From NCBI RefSeq assembly GCF_001468135.1, contig NZ_LNYU01000006.1, positions 47,245 to 111,244 on the forward strand: a DNA stretch of 64,000 nt. Reading direction: 5' to 3'. The DNA comes from Legionella santicrucis (lineage in GTDB: Bacteria > Pseudomonadota > Gammaproteobacteria > Legionellales > Legionellaceae). A program made the translations under genes and the position numbers. Of the stretch, positions 39,011 to 49,791 are shown in pieces; position 1 is the first letter of the stretch; each line of letters opens with the position of its first letter. The notes beneath the pieces are model-generated. The model made no database searches. It was not told the DNA's origin and saw only the letters and a list, made by a program, of their open reading frames with translations.

Positions 39011-39841
39011 ATGCTCAGTTATCAACACGGATATCATGCAGGAAACTTTGCTGATGTCATCAAACATTTAACCTTAACACGACTTCTGTGTTATTTAACT
39101 CTAAAAGATAAGCCATTATTTTATCTTGAAACTCATTCGGGAAAAGGTTTATATGACTTAAAAAACAAACAGGCTGAAAAAACAAAAGAATACCAACAGG
39201 GAATTCAACTACTTTGGTCTAATGAACAGTCTCTAAACCCTCTTTTCCAAGATTATCTCAACATTGTGAGTCAACTTAACCCTACAAATACATTAAGATA
39301 TTATCCAGGCTCACCCTACTTAGCTATTAATATGCTACGCAGGCAAGATAGAATGTATTTTTGTGAGCTGCATCCAAGGGAGTTTGAAGTTCTTACTCAA
39401 TTACCTCGTTTTAATAAAAAAGTGCACTTCAGTAAAAGTAATGGCTTAGCTGCATTGAAAGCACTGCTTCCACCACCAGAAAAACGAGGATTAATTTTTA
39501 TTGATCCTTCTTTTGAAATAAAAGAAGAATATAAAGAAATTCCTATTGCCTTGAAACAAGCCTGTTCGCGTTTTTCTACAGGAGTTTATTGTCTTTGGTA
39601 TCCTCTTGTAGATAAAAAATTAACCGATAGGTTAAACAGAGGTATGAAAGATATCAATATAAAAAATACCTTGCATATTGAATTTAATTTAACCGCAACT
39701 CCTATTAATGGGATGTACGGTTGTGGTTTCTGGATTATTAATCCGCCATTTACGTTAGCCGAAGAAATGAAATCCGTATTAACTGCTCTTAAGAACTCTC
39801 TTAATCCAGAGAGTTTTTTCTCTATTACTGAGGCCAATTGA
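39011..39841 (+). CDS. rlmJ: 23S rRNA (adenine-2030-N6)-methyltransferase
   Basis: This 276-residue protein begins [19 protein letters not shown], the RlmJ signature, then [20 protein letters not shown] provides the DPPY-like catalytic motif (DPSF). It methylates A2030 of 23S rRNA. AGGAA precedes the ATG. Its stop overlaps the gloB start. Confidence 0.93.
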   Translation: MLSYQHGYHAGNFADVIKHLTLTRLLCYLTLKDKPLFYLETHSGKGLYDLKNKQAEKTKEYQQGIQLLWSNEQSLNPLFQDYLNIVSQLNPTNTLRYYPGSPYLAINMLRRQDRMYFCELHPREFEVLTQLPRFNKKVHFSKSNGLAALKALLPPPEKRGLIFIDPSFEIKEEYKEIPIALKQACSRFSTGVYCLWYPLVDKKLTDRLNRGMKDINIKNTLHIEFNLTATPINGMYGCGFWIINPPFTLAEEMKSVLTALKNSLNPESFFSITEAN

Positions 39842-40605
39842 TGAAACTAATTCCTATTTCTGCTTTCTTTGATAATTATATTTGGGCAATTATTGATGAA
39901 AAATCAGAGGTCTTTGACTGTGTTGATCCTGGTGATGCAGAACCCGTATTACAATTTGCACACTCAAATCACCTCAAACTACGTACTATTTTATTAACTC
40001 ATCATCACCACGATCATATTGGTGGTGTAGGTGAACTTATTAAAGCCTATCCTTCTTGCGCAGTTTATGGTCCTAAGGATCCACGAATTCCCTATGTAAA
40101 CAATCCAATAGAGGAGCATCAAACCATTCAAGTAGGACTCTGTAGTTTCAATATTTTATTTAATCCGGGTCATACATCCACCCATATTAGCTATTATGAA
40201 TCCCAACACCAATGGTTATTTTGTGGCGATACACTTTTTTCAGCAGGTTGCGGGCGAGTATTCGACGGCACATTAGAACAATTACATCAATCTTTACATC
40301 TTTTTCAAAAATTACCTACAACTACAAAAATATTCTGCGCTCATGAATATACACAACAAAATTTGCGCTTTGCGCAAACGGTGGAGCCTAATAATTTGTC
40401 TGTACAAAAACATTTGCAAAAAATACAAGATTCCCCATCCTCTTGCACGCTCCCCTCTACTTTAGAATTAGAACAATCCATTAACCCATTTTTACGCACT
40501 GATAAACCAGAAGTACAGCAGTACGCATTAAAACATGGAGCAAAATCGCTTAATTCAATAGAAATATTCCGAATATTACGAGAGGAAAAAAACTCATTCA
40601 AATAA
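39841..40605 (+). CDS. gloB: hydroxyacylglutathione hydrolase (glyoxalase II)
   Basis: This 254-residue metallo-beta-lactamase-fold enzyme has [35 protein letters not shown] and CAHEYTQQN, giving the full binuclear metal site. It hydrolyses S-lactoylglutathione in methylglyoxal detoxification. The ATG overlaps the rlmJ TGA (TGATG), with GAGG just upstream, so the two are coupled. Confidence 0.96.
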   Translation: MKLIPISAFFDNYIWAIIDEKSEVFDCVDPGDAEPVLQFAHSNHLKLRTILLTHHHHDHIGGVGELIKAYPSCAVYGPKDPRIPYVNNPIEEHQTIQVGLCSFNILFNPGHTSTHISYYESQHQWLFCGDTLFSAGCGRVFDGTLEQLHQSLHLFQKLPTTTKIFCAHEYTQQNLRFAQTVEPNNLSVQKHLQKIQDSPSSCTLPSTLELEQSINPFLRTDKPEVQQYALKHGAKSLNSIEIFRILREEKNSFK

Positions 40606-40664
40606 TAAGTAAAGCTCCTAAGGTTTTTATCCAAGAGCTAAAAAACTTTAGCGATAGTTACCTA

Positions 40665-40695
40665 CTCATAAAGGATTAATTTAATCCCTTATGAG
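40665..40695. terminator. hairpin after gloB
   Basis: CTCATAAAGGATT and AATCCCTTATGAG form a 13-base stem with one mismatch around a 5-base loop, 60 bases after the gloB stop and 80 before the mltD-like start. The absence of a T-run makes it an imperfect intrinsic terminator. Confidence 0.45.
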
Positions 40696-40775
40696 TTAAT
40701 TGAATACAATCAGGGTTTAATCCCACAGTAAATTTTAGTAAACTGATGAGTCATTGTATTCATAGGTAAATTCTA

Positions 40776-42218
40776 TTGAAATTTAACTTTTCCACAATAA
40801 AAGTTTTGTTATTCTACACCCTCATTTTTTGGGGCATTACTTGTGGAGCCATAGCGAACACAGCACCCAATGTATGGGAAGTATTACGATATGAATTTAC
40901 TTTAAATCATGAAACTTCTCGAGTTGAAGTACAAGATCAGATCCAATGGTTTGTTGCGCACCCCGGTTTTATTAATAAAGTATGCCGTCAATCAGAGCCT
41001 TATATTTATCATATTATTAACGAAGTTAAGAAAAAAAAACTACCTGGTGAATTAGCGCTGTTACCTATGATTGAAAGCGCATTTGATCCCTTTGCCTATT
41101 CTGTAGCTGGTGCAGCTGGATTATGGCAATTAATGCCCCTTACCGGCAAAGATTTAGGGTTAACTCAAGATTGGTGGTTTGATGGTAGACGAAGTATTAA
41201 CTCTTCCACTGATGCAGCACTTAATTACTTACTTTATCTCAATAATTTTTTCAATGGTAATTGGATATTAGCAATAGCCGCTTATGATGCGGGAGCAGGA
41301 ACCATTGATCGCGCAATAAAAGCAATACCAAAATCAGGAAATACTATAAGCTTTTGGGAGTTATCTGTTCCTCGAGAAACCCAAATTTATGTTCCTCGTT
41401 TGCTTGCATTAGCAGAAATCATCAGCAATCCCAGTCGATATAAATTGGTGCTTCCAGAAATTGCTTATCTTCCTTATTTCGAGGAAGTGAATATAGGAAG
41501 TCCTATTGATTTAAATCATGCAGCAAAAATGGCAGGAATGAGTTATAAAGAGCTCATTAAACTAAACCCTGGATTTAATCGCTGGACCACAGCTCCTAAT
41601 AAGCCTTTTAAATTGCTCATCCCCACCGAAAAAGTACAGCAATTTTATTTCAACCTTGCCAATCTTCCTGAACACAAACGTGTCAGCTGGGAAATGTATC
41701 AGGTTCAGCCGGGGGATAGCTTAGATAATATTGCAGTGAGATATCACACAACCGTAAATTTCATAAAGCAATTAAACCAGCTCACGACAAATGATTTAAA
41801 ACCGAATCAGTCTATTCTAATTCCAAGTACTAAAAACACTCCTGTAGTTGTTAAAAAAGAGCCAGCAGTAACACTTCTTCCAATCAAACATCAAATGATC
41901 GCCTCAAGAGAGCATCGTATTATCCATATTGTACAAGAAAATGATAATTATAATACCTTAGTTAAAACCTATGGTATCAGCGTTCAACAAATACAAACAT
42001 GGAATAAAATAACAAACAATCAGCCTTTATATAAAGGCCAACAATTAATTATCTTTAAAAAAATAAATCAACCTACTTATTATGTGGTGAAAAAAGGCGA
42101 TAGTCTCAGTAATATTGCTCAAAAACATCAAACTCAAATTGAACGCCTTTTAGCGCTTAACCCAGGCCTTACAAGAAATACGTCTTTATATCTTGGACAA
42201 AAAATATTTATTGGTTAA
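40776..42218 (+). CDS. mltD: MltD-like lytic transglycosylase with LysM domains
   Basis: This 480-residue protein has a signal peptide, an SLT domain (about residues 75-200) with the catalytic Glu in LALLPMIESAFDPFAYS and AGLWQLMP, then LysM repeats at about 308-352, 388-430 and 436-479 (YVVKKGDSLSNIAQKHQTQ). It cleaves peptidoglycan glycan strands in the periplasm. The start is a TTG with AGG about 9 bases upstream; no ATG lies near. No lipobox is visible, unlike E. coli MltD. Confidence 0.85.
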   Translation: MKFNFSTIKVLLFYTLIFWGITCGAIANTAPNVWEVLRYEFTLNHETSRVEVQDQIQWFVAHPGFINKVCRQSEPYIYHIINEVKKKKLPGELALLPMIESAFDPFAYSVAGAAGLWQLMPLTGKDLGLTQDWWFDGRRSINSSTDAALNYLLYLNNFFNGNWILAIAAYDAGAGTIDRAIKAIPKSGNTISFWELSVPRETQIYVPRLLALAEIISNPSRYKLVLPEIAYLPYFEEVNIGSPIDLNHAAKMAGMSYKELIKLNPGFNRWTTAPNKPFKLLIPTEKVQQFYFNLANLPEHKRVSWEMYQVQPGDSLDNIAVRYHTTVNFIKQLNQLTTNDLKPNQSILIPSTKNTPVVVKKEPAVTLLPIKHQMIASREHRIIHIVQENDNYNTLVKTYGISVQQIQTWNKITNNQPLYKGQQLIIFKKINQPTYYVVKKGDSLSNIAQKHQTQIERLLALNPGLTRNTSLYLGQKIFIG

Positions 42219-42519
42219 AAATGGATCAAAAACTCAAACTTTTCTTAATAGCTCCTTAATATTAGTATGGTAATCTTCTTATAAATTGAAATGTGAACCA
42301 AAAAATTCGTTTATTTCTGCTTTCTTGCGAAATGAAAACTATAGAGCTTGACTTAATAAAATCTGTGTTTATCTTTAAGTAATAAGGATGATGAAAATAA
42401 TTGGAATCTAGTAACGCATAGCGTTGCAACTGATTTCTTTAATAATAATTAAAAGCGTGAATGAGAGCACAAAAACTTGTGTTATACTCAAAGTAACATA
42501 CTTTTTATATTAAGATAAT
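42219..42519. other. intergenic region upstream of yciB-pmrAB
   Basis: This 301-base AT-rich gap contains an imperfect inverted repeat, ACTTAATAAA against TTTATCTTTAAGT (about 42352-42382), and TTATACT at about 42482 as a plausible -10 for yciB. No gene was recognised. Confidence 0.35.
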
Positions 42520-43065
42520 ATGAAATTACTCTTTGATTTTTTTCCTATAGTTTTATTTTTTATTGTATACAAATTTTTTGGTATCTATACCGCTACCGCC
42601 GTTGCGATGATTGCGTCTGTAAGTCAGGTAGCTTTTTATAGATTAAAATTTCAGCATTATGAAAAAATGCATTTAATCAGTTTGGCCATAATTATGATCC
42701 TAGGAGGAGCAACTCTCTTTTTCCATAATCCTTGGTTCATTAAATTGAAACCAACAGGCATTTATTGGCTCTCCGCCTTAGTCTTTTTTGGTTCAGGGTA
42801 CATAGGTGGTAAGCCTTTGATTCAAAAAATGATGGATACTAACGTGACACTGCCTAAAAGAATATGGCAACGGTTAAATACAGCTTGGGCATTATTTTTT
42901 CTTTTAATGGGCGCTGTCAATATTTATGTAGCGTATAACTTTAACACGGATGCCTGGGTTAACTTTAAATTGTTTGGTGGAGTTGGTCTGACCCTACTTT
43001 TTGTATTAATTCAAGCTTTTTATCTTACAAAGCACATGGATGGAACTGAACTTGAAAAACAATAG
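42520..43065 (+). CDS. yciB: septation protein A / inner-membrane-spanning protein YciB
   Basis: This 181-residue membrane protein has five hydrophobic segments and family motifs [39 protein letters not shown] and [16 protein letters not shown]. YciB proteins act in envelope integrity and cell division. It is followed after 8 bases by the response regulator gene, so it probably shares its transcript. Confidence 0.92.
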   Translation: MKLLFDFFPIVLFFIVYKFFGIYTATAVAMIASVSQVAFYRLKFQHYEKMHLISLAIIMILGGATLFFHNPWFIKLKPTGIYWLSALVFFGSGYIGGKPLIQKMMDTNVTLPKRIWQRLNTAWALFFLLMGAVNIYVAYNFNTDAWVNFKLFGGVGLTLLFVLIQAFYLTKHMDGTELEKQ

Positions 43066-43073
43066 GAGCAAGA

Positions 43074-43751
43074 ATGAGACTATTGCTGGTTGAAGATGAT
43101 GAACTACTTGGCGACGCTGTAAAAACTGGTTTAACCCAGTTTGGTTACATTGTTGATTGGCTTAAAGATGGCGAAGCTGCTCGCGCCGCTTTAAAATCTG
43201 AATCCTTTGAACTCATTATTCTTGATTTGGGGTTACCTAAACTCTCTGGACTTGCTTTACTGCAAAGTATTCGTAATGATGGAAATCCTACTCCTGTTCT
43301 TATTTTAACAGCCCGAGAGTCCGTAGAGGATCGTGTCAAAGGCTTAGACAGTGGTGCTGACGACTATCTAGTGAAACCTTTTGACTTAAATGAACTAAGC
43401 GCCAGAATTAGAGCTCTGGTGAGGCGCTCCCAAGGTCGTGCTGATGCTGTTTTGCAATATCGAAATATTACTCTAGATCCAGCCGCACACTCTGTGTTTG
43501 TTGATGATGTATTAGTCAATGTCCCGCGCAGAGAATTCGCCCTATTACAAAAGCTTCTGGAAAACAGTGGTCAAGTCTTATCTCGCGAACAATTGATGCA
43601 AAGTATTTATGGTTGGGAAGAAGATGTAGACAGTAATGCATTAGAAGTTCATATTCATAATTTACGTAAAAAACTTAATGCTAATTTTATTCGAACAATA
43701 AGAGGTGTTGGATATATGGCAGAAAAAAATGATGGTATTATTGTATCGTGA
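43074..43751 (+). CDS. pmrA: OmpR-family response regulator, PmrA-like
   Basis: This 225-residue protein has a receiver domain with the phospho-acceptor Asp51, the acidic pair in VEDDELLGD, LTARESVEDRV and Lys in DDYLVKPFDL. A winged-helix DNA-binding domain ends RTIRGVGYMAE. AGGAG precedes the ATG. PmrA of L. pneumophila activates many Dot/Icm genes and effectors. The identity is inferred from sequence style and from the neighbourhood of rpoS, yebC and ruvC, which I recall being shared. Confidence 0.8.
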   Translation: MRLLLVEDDELLGDAVKTGLTQFGYIVDWLKDGEAARAALKSESFELIILDLGLPKLSGLALLQSIRNDGNPTPVLILTARESVEDRVKGLDSGADDYLVKPFDLNELSARIRALVRRSQGRADAVLQYRNITLDPAAHSVFVDDVLVNVPRREFALLQKLLENSGQVLSREQLMQSIYGWEEDVDSNALEVHIHNLRKKLNANFIRTIRGVGYMAEKNDGIIVS

Positions 43752-45166
43752 AATCGTCTATACGTAAGTTTCTCCTTATAAATCTTTTATTGGCCATTAC
43801 AATAACGACCACTTTAACTGCTATAGGAAACTATTATCTTGATCAAAAAGATATTCAGGATCATCTAGATACCTTAATGGCAGTTTCTGCATTATCTTAT
43901 CAAGCTCTGCTTGGTGATGATCTCCATCAACGCCCTCTTGCCAAAATTCAAGATGCACTTGAAACAATTCCACAAAAAATTGATACCTTCTATAAAAAAC
44001 GATTTTTAAATGATGAGCCCCCCGAAAACTATCTAGACAAATTTAATTTTCAGGTTTGGACTAATGGGGGAAAATTATTACTTCATTCATCAACAGCCCC
44101 AAAAATTCCATTAGCTTCAGAAATTGATGGTTTTAGTGACAAAAAAATATCCAATCAAGATTGGCGTGTGTTCACTACTTATAATGATAAGGCTGGTATA
44201 CGTACAGTACTTGCAGAGCGTTATGATACCCGGAATGAACTAGGGCATAGAATTGCTCAAGACGATCTTTATATTATGCTTTTGACTTTCCCATTATCTG
44301 GCCTATTGATTTGGATAATTATTGGTCGAGGTTTAGATAGTCTAGATAAAGTAGCTGAAGAAGTAGCAAACCGAGCGCCTACTCATCTTGAGCCCGTTGA
44401 TCTTCACGAAGTACCTGAAGAAATTAAACCCGTCATTGATGAATTGAATAAATTATTTTTTAGACTTAAAGAAGGGTTCGAGCGAGAAAAACGTTTTGCA
44501 GCTGATGCAGCACATGAATTACGTACCCCTCTTGCAGCACTTAAAACACAAGCGCAAGTTGCTTTGCACTCCAATGATATAGAAGAAAAAAATCAAGCAT
44601 TACAAAAACTTATTGCCAGTGTTAATCGAAGTACCCATATAGTACAGCAGCTTCTAACCATGAGTAGGCTTGTTCCTGAAGCGACTCACATGGATGAGAA
44701 AGATGAGGTAAATTTAAGCAGATTATCACGAGAAATACTTGCGATGCTTGCACCAGCAGCAGTGGAAAAGCAAATTGATCTCGAGTTCGAAAGTAATACT
44801 GAAAATCTAATTGTTTATGGGAATTCAACCGCCTTAGGCATATTGATTCGTAATCTTGTAGACAACTCCATCCGTTACTGCAATGAGCACGGACGCATTT
44901 TAGTGCGTCTCTCCAAGCTTCAAAATGAAGTAATGCTCGAAGTAAGTGATAATGGCCCCGGGATTCCGTCTGAATTACAATCCCGTGTCTTTGAACGCTT
45001 TTTCCGTGTCTTGGGAAATAAAAGTCCAGGAAGTGGTCTTGGTTTGGCAATTGTTCAACAAATTGCTGAACTGCACGGCGGTAGATTACTTTTAGACACT
45101 CCTAAAGAAGGAACAGGACTTATTGTACGGTTCTTTTTACCCATCCAGGAAAACAGTCAATTATAA
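43748..45166 (+). CDS. pmrB: sensor histidine kinase, PmrB-like
   Basis: This 472-residue protein has two transmembrane helices (about 9-27 and 178-195) flanking a periplasmic sensor region. A linker follows, then the phospho-acceptor His256 in AADAAHELRTPLAALK and the ATPase domain with N box DNSIRYCNEHG, DNGPGIP and GSGLGLAIV. The GTG start overlaps the pmrA stop (GTGA), so it is translationally coupled. Partner and role follow the pmrA assignment. Confidence 0.82.
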   Translation: MKSSIRKFLLINLLLAITITTTLTAIGNYYLDQKDIQDHLDTLMAVSALSYQALLGDDLHQRPLAKIQDALETIPQKIDTFYKKRFLNDEPPENYLDKFNFQVWTNGGKLLLHSSTAPKIPLASEIDGFSDKKISNQDWRVFTTYNDKAGIRTVLAERYDTRNELGHRIAQDDLYIMLLTFPLSGLLIWIIIGRGLDSLDKVAEEVANRAPTHLEPVDLHEVPEEIKPVIDELNKLFFRLKEGFEREKRFAADAAHELRTPLAALKTQAQVALHSNDIEEKNQALQKLIASVNRSTHIVQQLLTMSRLVPEATHMDEKDEVNLSRLSREILAMLAPAAVEKQIDLEFESNTENLIVYGNSTALGILIRNLVDNSIRYCNEHGRILVRLSKLQNEVMLEVSDNGPGIPSELQSRVFERFFRVLGNKSPGSGLGLAIVQQIAELHGGRLLLDTPKEGTGLIVRFFLPIQENSQL

Positions 45167-45528
45167 AAATATCCATTCGTGCTGATAAAAAATCATTGTT
45201 TCATCTCTATGTTTGTTCATTAACATCTCATAAAACTCGTATTTTCTGAATCATTCCTGTTCTTAATCTATGCCCTTAATTGATTGTTAACAATAACATA
45301 TTTGTCTTTCTCATATGATATATAAGAACAATCAATTGGATTGATTATACTCTTAATGGTTAAAATTCACTCATTGAAATAACGATTAAATTAAAGCCTT
45401 TGCAATAAGTTTCATTGGGTTAAAGCAAGACCGCATAAAATAGAAATTTGTGTGCCAAAACCTCATGATGAAGTAATTTTTCAATACAGTCGAGGTTCTA
45501 TTTTTAATCCTAAAATACGTGAGGCACA
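45167..45528. other. intergenic region with inverted repeat
   Basis: This 362-base gap contains an 11-base perfect inverted repeat, AATTGATTGTT (45278-45288) and AACAATCAATT (45327-45337). TTATACT follows soon after, so the repeat may be an operator or a hairpin near a promoter for the L,D-transpeptidase gene. No gene or remnant was identified. Confidence 0.4.
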
Positions 45529-46224
45529 ATGATTAAACTAACTTCTTTTTTATTCACTCTGGTAATAGCAACTCATTCTCCAACTCCCAACACGAACACG
45601 AATATAGAACAAAAGGTAAATATTCCCACTGAGCAGGTAGTATTAGAAAAATTAAGTCAATCAGCCCCGAAGTTAAATAAAATGGTTATTAAGCTTGCTT
45701 TAAGAGCCTATAAAAGAGCCTTTATTCAAGGTAAAGTTAAAAATCCCATGCTAACCATTATCGACTTTTCTGTTCCATCCAACCAACGTCGTATGTGGAT
45801 TTTTGATATGCAAACATACACCTTAGTACTTAAAACTTATGTTGCTCATGGCCGAAATTCAGGCAAAGGCGCCGTGCCCTATAAATTTTCTAACGATATG
45901 TGGAGCAAAGAATCCAGTCTTGGAACCTATATTACTGAAGGTACTTACGTAGGACATAAAGGTTATTCTTTAAATCTCAAGGGATTAGAGAAAAATTTAA
46001 ACTCTAATGCTCACGATCGCCGGGTTGTAGTGCATGGAGCTTGGTATGTTGAACCTTCCTTTATCAAAAAAGCCGGTCGTGCTGGCTGTTCATGGGGCTG
46101 TCCTGCGATTGCTGCAAGTTTAGCAAAACTTATTATCAATACTATTAAAAACGGCTCTGTAATATTTGCTTACTACCCAGATAGCTACTTTCTAAGTCAC
46201 TCCAAATATGCTCTTTTAGAATGA
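45529..46224 (+). CDS. murein L,D-transpeptidase catalytic-domain protein
   Basis: This 231-residue secreted protein has an N-terminal signal sequence and a YkuD-2-type domain: MWIFDMQTY, KGYSLNLKGLE, HGAWYVEP and the catalytic Cys in GCSWGCPAIA, where both histidine- and cysteine-motifs are intact. Such enzymes are linked to peptidoglycan 3-3 crosslinks or lipoprotein anchoring. GAGG precedes the ATG. It is transcribed alone, convergent with ruvA. Confidence 0.85.
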   Translation: MIKLTSFLFTLVIATHSPTPNTNTNIEQKVNIPTEQVVLEKLSQSAPKLNKMVIKLALRAYKRAFIQGKVKNPMLTIIDFSVPSNQRRMWIFDMQTYTLVLKTYVAHGRNSGKGAVPYKFSNDMWSKESSLGTYITEGTYVGHKGYSLNLKGLEKNLNSNAHDRRVVVHGAWYVEPSFIKKAGRAGCSWGCPAIAASLAKLIINTIKNGSVIFAYYPDSYFLSHSKYALLE

Positions 46225-46317
46225 AGCATGAGAAAACTATATTGAGAACTATGTGGTGTCTTAAAAATCAAAACAAAGTTTCAATCAGATGATTTTTTAT
46301 TTCACTCAGGCTCCTTA

Positions 46318-46914
46318 TTATCGAGTCGCTAACACTTGTAAAGCATCTCGAATTAACTGTTCGCAACCTTTTAAACCATCATTAACCTTGTTCACTGCTT
46401 TTAAAGCCTCTTGAGGCTTATACCCTAACGCTTCTAAAGCACTCACGGCTTCATCCTGACCACTCATCCTGTAATCTGATTTTAAAGACTCAGAAGCAGG
46501 CACAGAAAACTGTTTTAAGCTATCGCGCATTTCCACTACTAATCGTTCCGCTGTTTTCTTACCTATACCTGGTAATTTCATTAAAAAAATAGCATTTTCC
46601 TGTTGAATACATTGAATGAACTCATTAGGAGTGATGCTAGATAGAATGGACATGGCAAGTTTTGGACCTACTCCATTTACTTTAATTAATGCTCTAAATA
46701 ATTCTCTTTCCTGACGATCTAAAAAACCATATAAAAGTAAAGCATCTTCTCTAACAATAGTATGTATATGCAAGCCCACTGAACCATTTAGAGCATCTAA
46801 TTTGAAAAAAGTATTTAATGAGGTTTCCACATCATATCCAACTCCATGGACATTGAGAACTAACTTTCCTGGCTGATGTTTATCAACAATGTGCCCATCC
46901 AACCAACCTATCAT
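46318..46914 (-). CDS. ruvA: Holliday junction DNA helicase subunit RuvA
   Basis: This 198-residue protein begins [13 protein letters not shown] and carries the helix-hairpin-helix motifs ([29 protein letters not shown]) and the C-terminal UBA-like domain III. It binds four-way junctions and loads RuvB. Its ATG overlaps the ruvC stop. No ruvB follows; the next gene is on the other strand. Confidence 0.96.
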   Translation of the reverse strand: MIGWLDGHIVDKHQPGKLVLNVHGVGYDVETSLNTFFKLDALNGSVGLHIHTIVREDALLLYGFLDRQERELFRALIKVNGVGPKLAMSILSSITPNEFIQCIQQENAIFLMKLPGIGKKTAERLVVEMRDSLKQFSVPASESLKSDYRMSGQDEAVSALEALGYKPQEALKAVNKVNDGLKGCEQLIRDALQVLATR

Positions 46915-47429
46915 CTTTTTCTTCTCCTTAATCCTCGCCTACCGATCACAGTTGATAAATGATGGCGCATATGGCTATGACAAATTGCTATGGCTAATGC
47001 ATCCGCAGCATCTTTTTGGGGGGCTTTATTGAGCGCAAGCAAACTTACTACCATATGACTTACCTGGTTTTTTTCTGCTGCCCCATAACCTACTACGTTT
47101 TGTTTGATCTCTCGCGCAGAATACTCACTAACTTTAACACGGTGTGACGCTGCAGCAACCATGGCAACACCCCGTGCATGCCCTAGCTTTAAAGCAGAGC
47201 TAGGATTTTCATGCATAAATACTTGCTCAATAGCAACTTCTTCAGGCGAATAATGATCCATTAATTGACAAATTCCATCATAAATTTGCAACAATTTTTG
47301 ACTCAACTCACCATCTGGCGTAGTTCGAATACACCCACTATCAATGTATTCAATTTTACGGTCTGATTCTTTTATTAAACCATAACCTGTAATCCTTGAA
47401 CCAGGATCTATCCCTAAAATAATAGTCAT
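46911..47429 (-). CDS. ruvC: Holliday junction resolvase RuvC
   Basis: This 172-residue nuclease has [12 protein letters not shown] (first catalytic Asp), [11 protein letters not shown] (Glu) and the C-terminal [15 protein letters not shown] with the last two Asp residues. It resolves junctions into nicked duplexes. The start overlaps the yebC stop by one base and its end overlaps ruvA, giving a tightly coupled three-gene unit. Confidence 0.97.
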   Translation of the reverse strand: MTIILGIDPGSRITGYGLIKESDRKIEYIDSGCIRTTPDGELSQKLLQIYDGICQLMDHYSPEEVAIEQVFMHENPSSALKLGHARGVAMVAAASHRVKVSEYSAREIKQNVVGYGAAEKNQVSHMVVSLLALNKAPQKDAADALAIAICHSHMRHHLSTVIGRRGLRRRKR

Positions 47430-48172
47430 TAGTTCATTGATTCTAATAATGTTTCTGAAAATTCGGCATTACTGTATACTTCTTGTACATCATCCAAGTC
47501 TTCGAGCATATCTATTAATTTCAGTAAACTTTGTGCTGACTCATCATCAATAGGTACTAGGGTTTGCGCACGCATGGTTAAATGAGATTGTTCAATCTTC
47601 AACCCTGCATCTGTTAAAGCATTTAATACACTATGATACGCCTCTACAGGTGTAATTACCTCAATCTGCTCCTCTTCAACCGAAACATCATTTGCTCCAG
47701 CATCAATAGCAATTTCCATTACTTGCTCTTCAGACTGACCTGGCTCCATAAGGATTTCGCCTTGATTTGTAAAAAGATAAGACACTGAGCCATCTGTACC
47801 TAAGTTACCTCCATGCTTTGTGAATGCATGACGCACATCAGATACAGTTCTATTTTTATTGTCAGACAAACAATCTACAAGAACAGCAATACCACCAGGA
47901 CCATAGCCTTCATAACGCATAGCAACCATTGTCTCACCATCAAGCCCCCCAACGCCACGTTTAATCGCGTTATCAATGGTATCACGCTTCATATTCGCAC
48001 TAAGTGCTTTTTTTACAGCATCTCTTAATCTCGGATTTGATGATTCATCTCCCCCGCTAAGACGAGCCGCAACGGTAATTTCTCGAATTAATTTAGTGAA
48101 TATTTTTCCTCGTTTAGCATCTTGCACTCCTTTGCGAAATTTAATATTCGCCCATTTACTATGACCAGCCAT
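47429..48172 (-). CDS. yebC: YebC/PmpR family transcriptional/translation regulator
   Basis: This 247-residue protein begins [20 protein letters not shown], the invariant YebC N-terminus, and includes [19 protein letters not shown]. Members act as transcription regulators or, in newer work, relieve ribosome stalling at proline motifs. The frame extends 12 bases further, but ATG 48172 is standard. It is upstream of ruvC as in many gammaproteobacteria. Confidence 0.95.
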   Translation of the reverse strand: MAGHSKWANIKFRKGVQDAKRGKIFTKLIREITVAARLSGGDESSNPRLRDAVKKALSANMKRDTIDNAIKRGVGGLDGETMVAMRYEGYGPGGIAVLVDCLSDNKNRTVSDVRHAFTKHGGNLGTDGSVSYLFTNQGEILMEPGQSEEQVMEIAIDAGANDVSVEEEQIEVITPVEAYHSVLNALTDAGLKIEQSHLTMRAQTLVPIDDESAQSLLKLIDMLEDLDDVQEVYSNAEFSETLLESMN

Positions 48173-48409
48173 ATAATACCTCAAAACCTGATTTCAACTT
48201 GTCTAAATTATACATATTCTTTTGTTAAAAAGAATAACCGAAGCTGTTTTGGTCTCGACATTTTAAGCTTTTTTAGACTATAGTAGCCACCAGTTATTTT
48301 ATTTTTTAAGTAATTGTGGTCTAAAGGAAGAAAAGTCATACTTGGAAAACGTTCCTAAGTAACTGTCCTATCACCATCAATGAGCCATAAACTCAAAAGG
48401 AGATCAACA

Positions 48410-49666
48410 GTGTATTTGCAAGGATTTGGTAATTATCATCAAACTGAAGCAGTTCCAGGGGCCTTACCCATTAGTCAAAACTCACCGCAACACTGTAATT
48501 TAGGTCTTTATGCTGAGCAGCTAAGTGGTACAGCGTTTACTCGTCCAAGACATAATAATTTACGCAGCTGGCTTTATCGTATATTGCCCTCTGTAGTACA
48601 AGGAACATATCATCCTTATGAAGTAGAACTCTTTAAACCTTATCATGCAGAGCAATCTCCTAATCCATTGCGCTGGTCTCCCCTTAATTTATTCAAAGAA
48701 GAAAACTTTGACTTTGTTGATAGCCTGTTCCATCTAGCTGGAACACCCCTAGTCAATGCATACCTCTATCAGTGCACTCGCTCTATGCATGATAAATACT
48801 TTGCTAATAACGATGGAGAAATGCTCTTTGTTCCCTACATGGGTGAAGTAAATCTACACACCGAATTTGGTAAATTAAATGTATGTCCAGGGATGATTGC
48901 CGTTATTCCTCGTGGTGTTAAATTCAAAATGGAGCTTCTTAGTTCAGAAGCAAAAGGTTATCTTTGTGAGAATAGCGGAAGTCCACTCACTTTACCTCAA
49001 CTCGGAGTCATTGGTGCGAACGGCTTGGCTCACCCTAGACATTTTCAGTATCCAGTCGCTGCGTTTGAACAAAATAAAACTAACGTTACTCTTATTTGCA
49101 AATATCAAAATAAGTTATGGACGGCAAAATGCAACCATTCCCCACTTAATGTAGTTGCTTGGCATGGTAATTATGCTCCTTATTGTTATGATTTAAGCTT
49201 GTTTAATACAATTAATACAGTAAGCTTCGATCATCCTGATCCTAGTATTTTTACAGTATTATCTTCAGAAAGCGACACGCCAGGTGTAGCCAATTTGGAT
49301 TTTGTTATTTTTCCTCCTCGATGGATGGTCGCTGAACATACGTTTAGACCTCCTTATTATCACCGTAATTACATGAATGAATTAATGGGTCTTGTGCATG
49401 GCGAATATGATGCCAAAAAAGAAGGCTTCTCACCGGGCGGCGTCAGCATTCATAATTGCATGACACCCCACGGCCCCGATCACACAAGCTATGAAAAAGC
49501 CATAGCACAAAGGCTAGAACCTGAAGCCTATTTGAATACACTAGCCTTTATGTTTGAAACAAGAGATATATGGCAAGTTACTGAACAAGCAATGCGTATC
49601 CCTGAACGACAGAAAGATTATGCCGATTGCTGGCAAGGAATTAAATCAGAATTTAGTATTGATTAA
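48410..49666 (+). CDS. hmgA: homogentisate 1,2-dioxygenase
   Basis: This 418-residue protein starts at a GTG with AGGAG 8 bases upstream and the family N-terminus [13 protein letters not shown]. The iron ligands lie in the C-terminal part around [19 protein letters not shown] (His) and MNELMGL (Glu), followed by [11 protein letters not shown]. It opens the ring of homogentisate in tyrosine/phenylalanine breakdown. In Legionella, homogentisate is also the precursor of the brown pigment. An upstream ATG at 48380 lacks a ribosome site. Confidence 0.95.
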   Translation: MYLQGFGNYHQTEAVPGALPISQNSPQHCNLGLYAEQLSGTAFTRPRHNNLRSWLYRILPSVVQGTYHPYEVELFKPYHAEQSPNPLRWSPLNLFKEENFDFVDSLFHLAGTPLVNAYLYQCTRSMHDKYFANNDGEMLFVPYMGEVNLHTEFGKLNVCPGMIAVIPRGVKFKMELLSSEAKGYLCENSGSPLTLPQLGVIGANGLAHPRHFQYPVAAFEQNKTNVTLICKYQNKLWTAKCNHSPLNVVAWHGNYAPYCYDLSLFNTINTVSFDHPDPSIFTVLSSESDTPGVANLDFVIFPPRWMVAEHTFRPPYYHRNYMNELMGLVHGEYDAKKEGFSPGGVSIHNCMTPHGPDHTSYEKAIAQRLEPEAYLNTLAFMFETRDIWQVTEQAMRIPERQKDYADCWQGIKSEFSID

Positions 49667-49699
49667 AAGATCATTATTTTTTAAATACAAATCGAATTT

Positions 49700-49790
49700 G
49701 CTGTGCTTCATCCAGGCAACTTTAGATGTAGCTTGGATGAAGCACAGCGTAATCCGGGACCATGAACACAACAAATTCCCTAACTTATCG
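49700..49790. repeat. REP-like intergenic repeat, copy 3
   Basis: GCTGTGCTTCATCCA and TGGATGAAGCACAGC form a perfect 15-base stem. They are followed by GTAATCCGGGACCATG and ACACAACAAATTCCC, which match the second half of the copies at 16023 and 38603. It lies between the convergent ends of hmgA and the VirK-family gene and could stop transcription from both. Confidence 0.7.
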
Positions 49791-49791
49791 C

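Noticed and set aside
38870..39067. Minus-strand frame overlapping the start of rlmJ
   Set aside because: It conflicts with rlmJ and the PA3496-like gene, both better supported.
44622..45050. Minus-strand frame of 142 codons inside pmrB
   Set aside because: It is a shadow frame over the kinase ATPase domain and has no family features.
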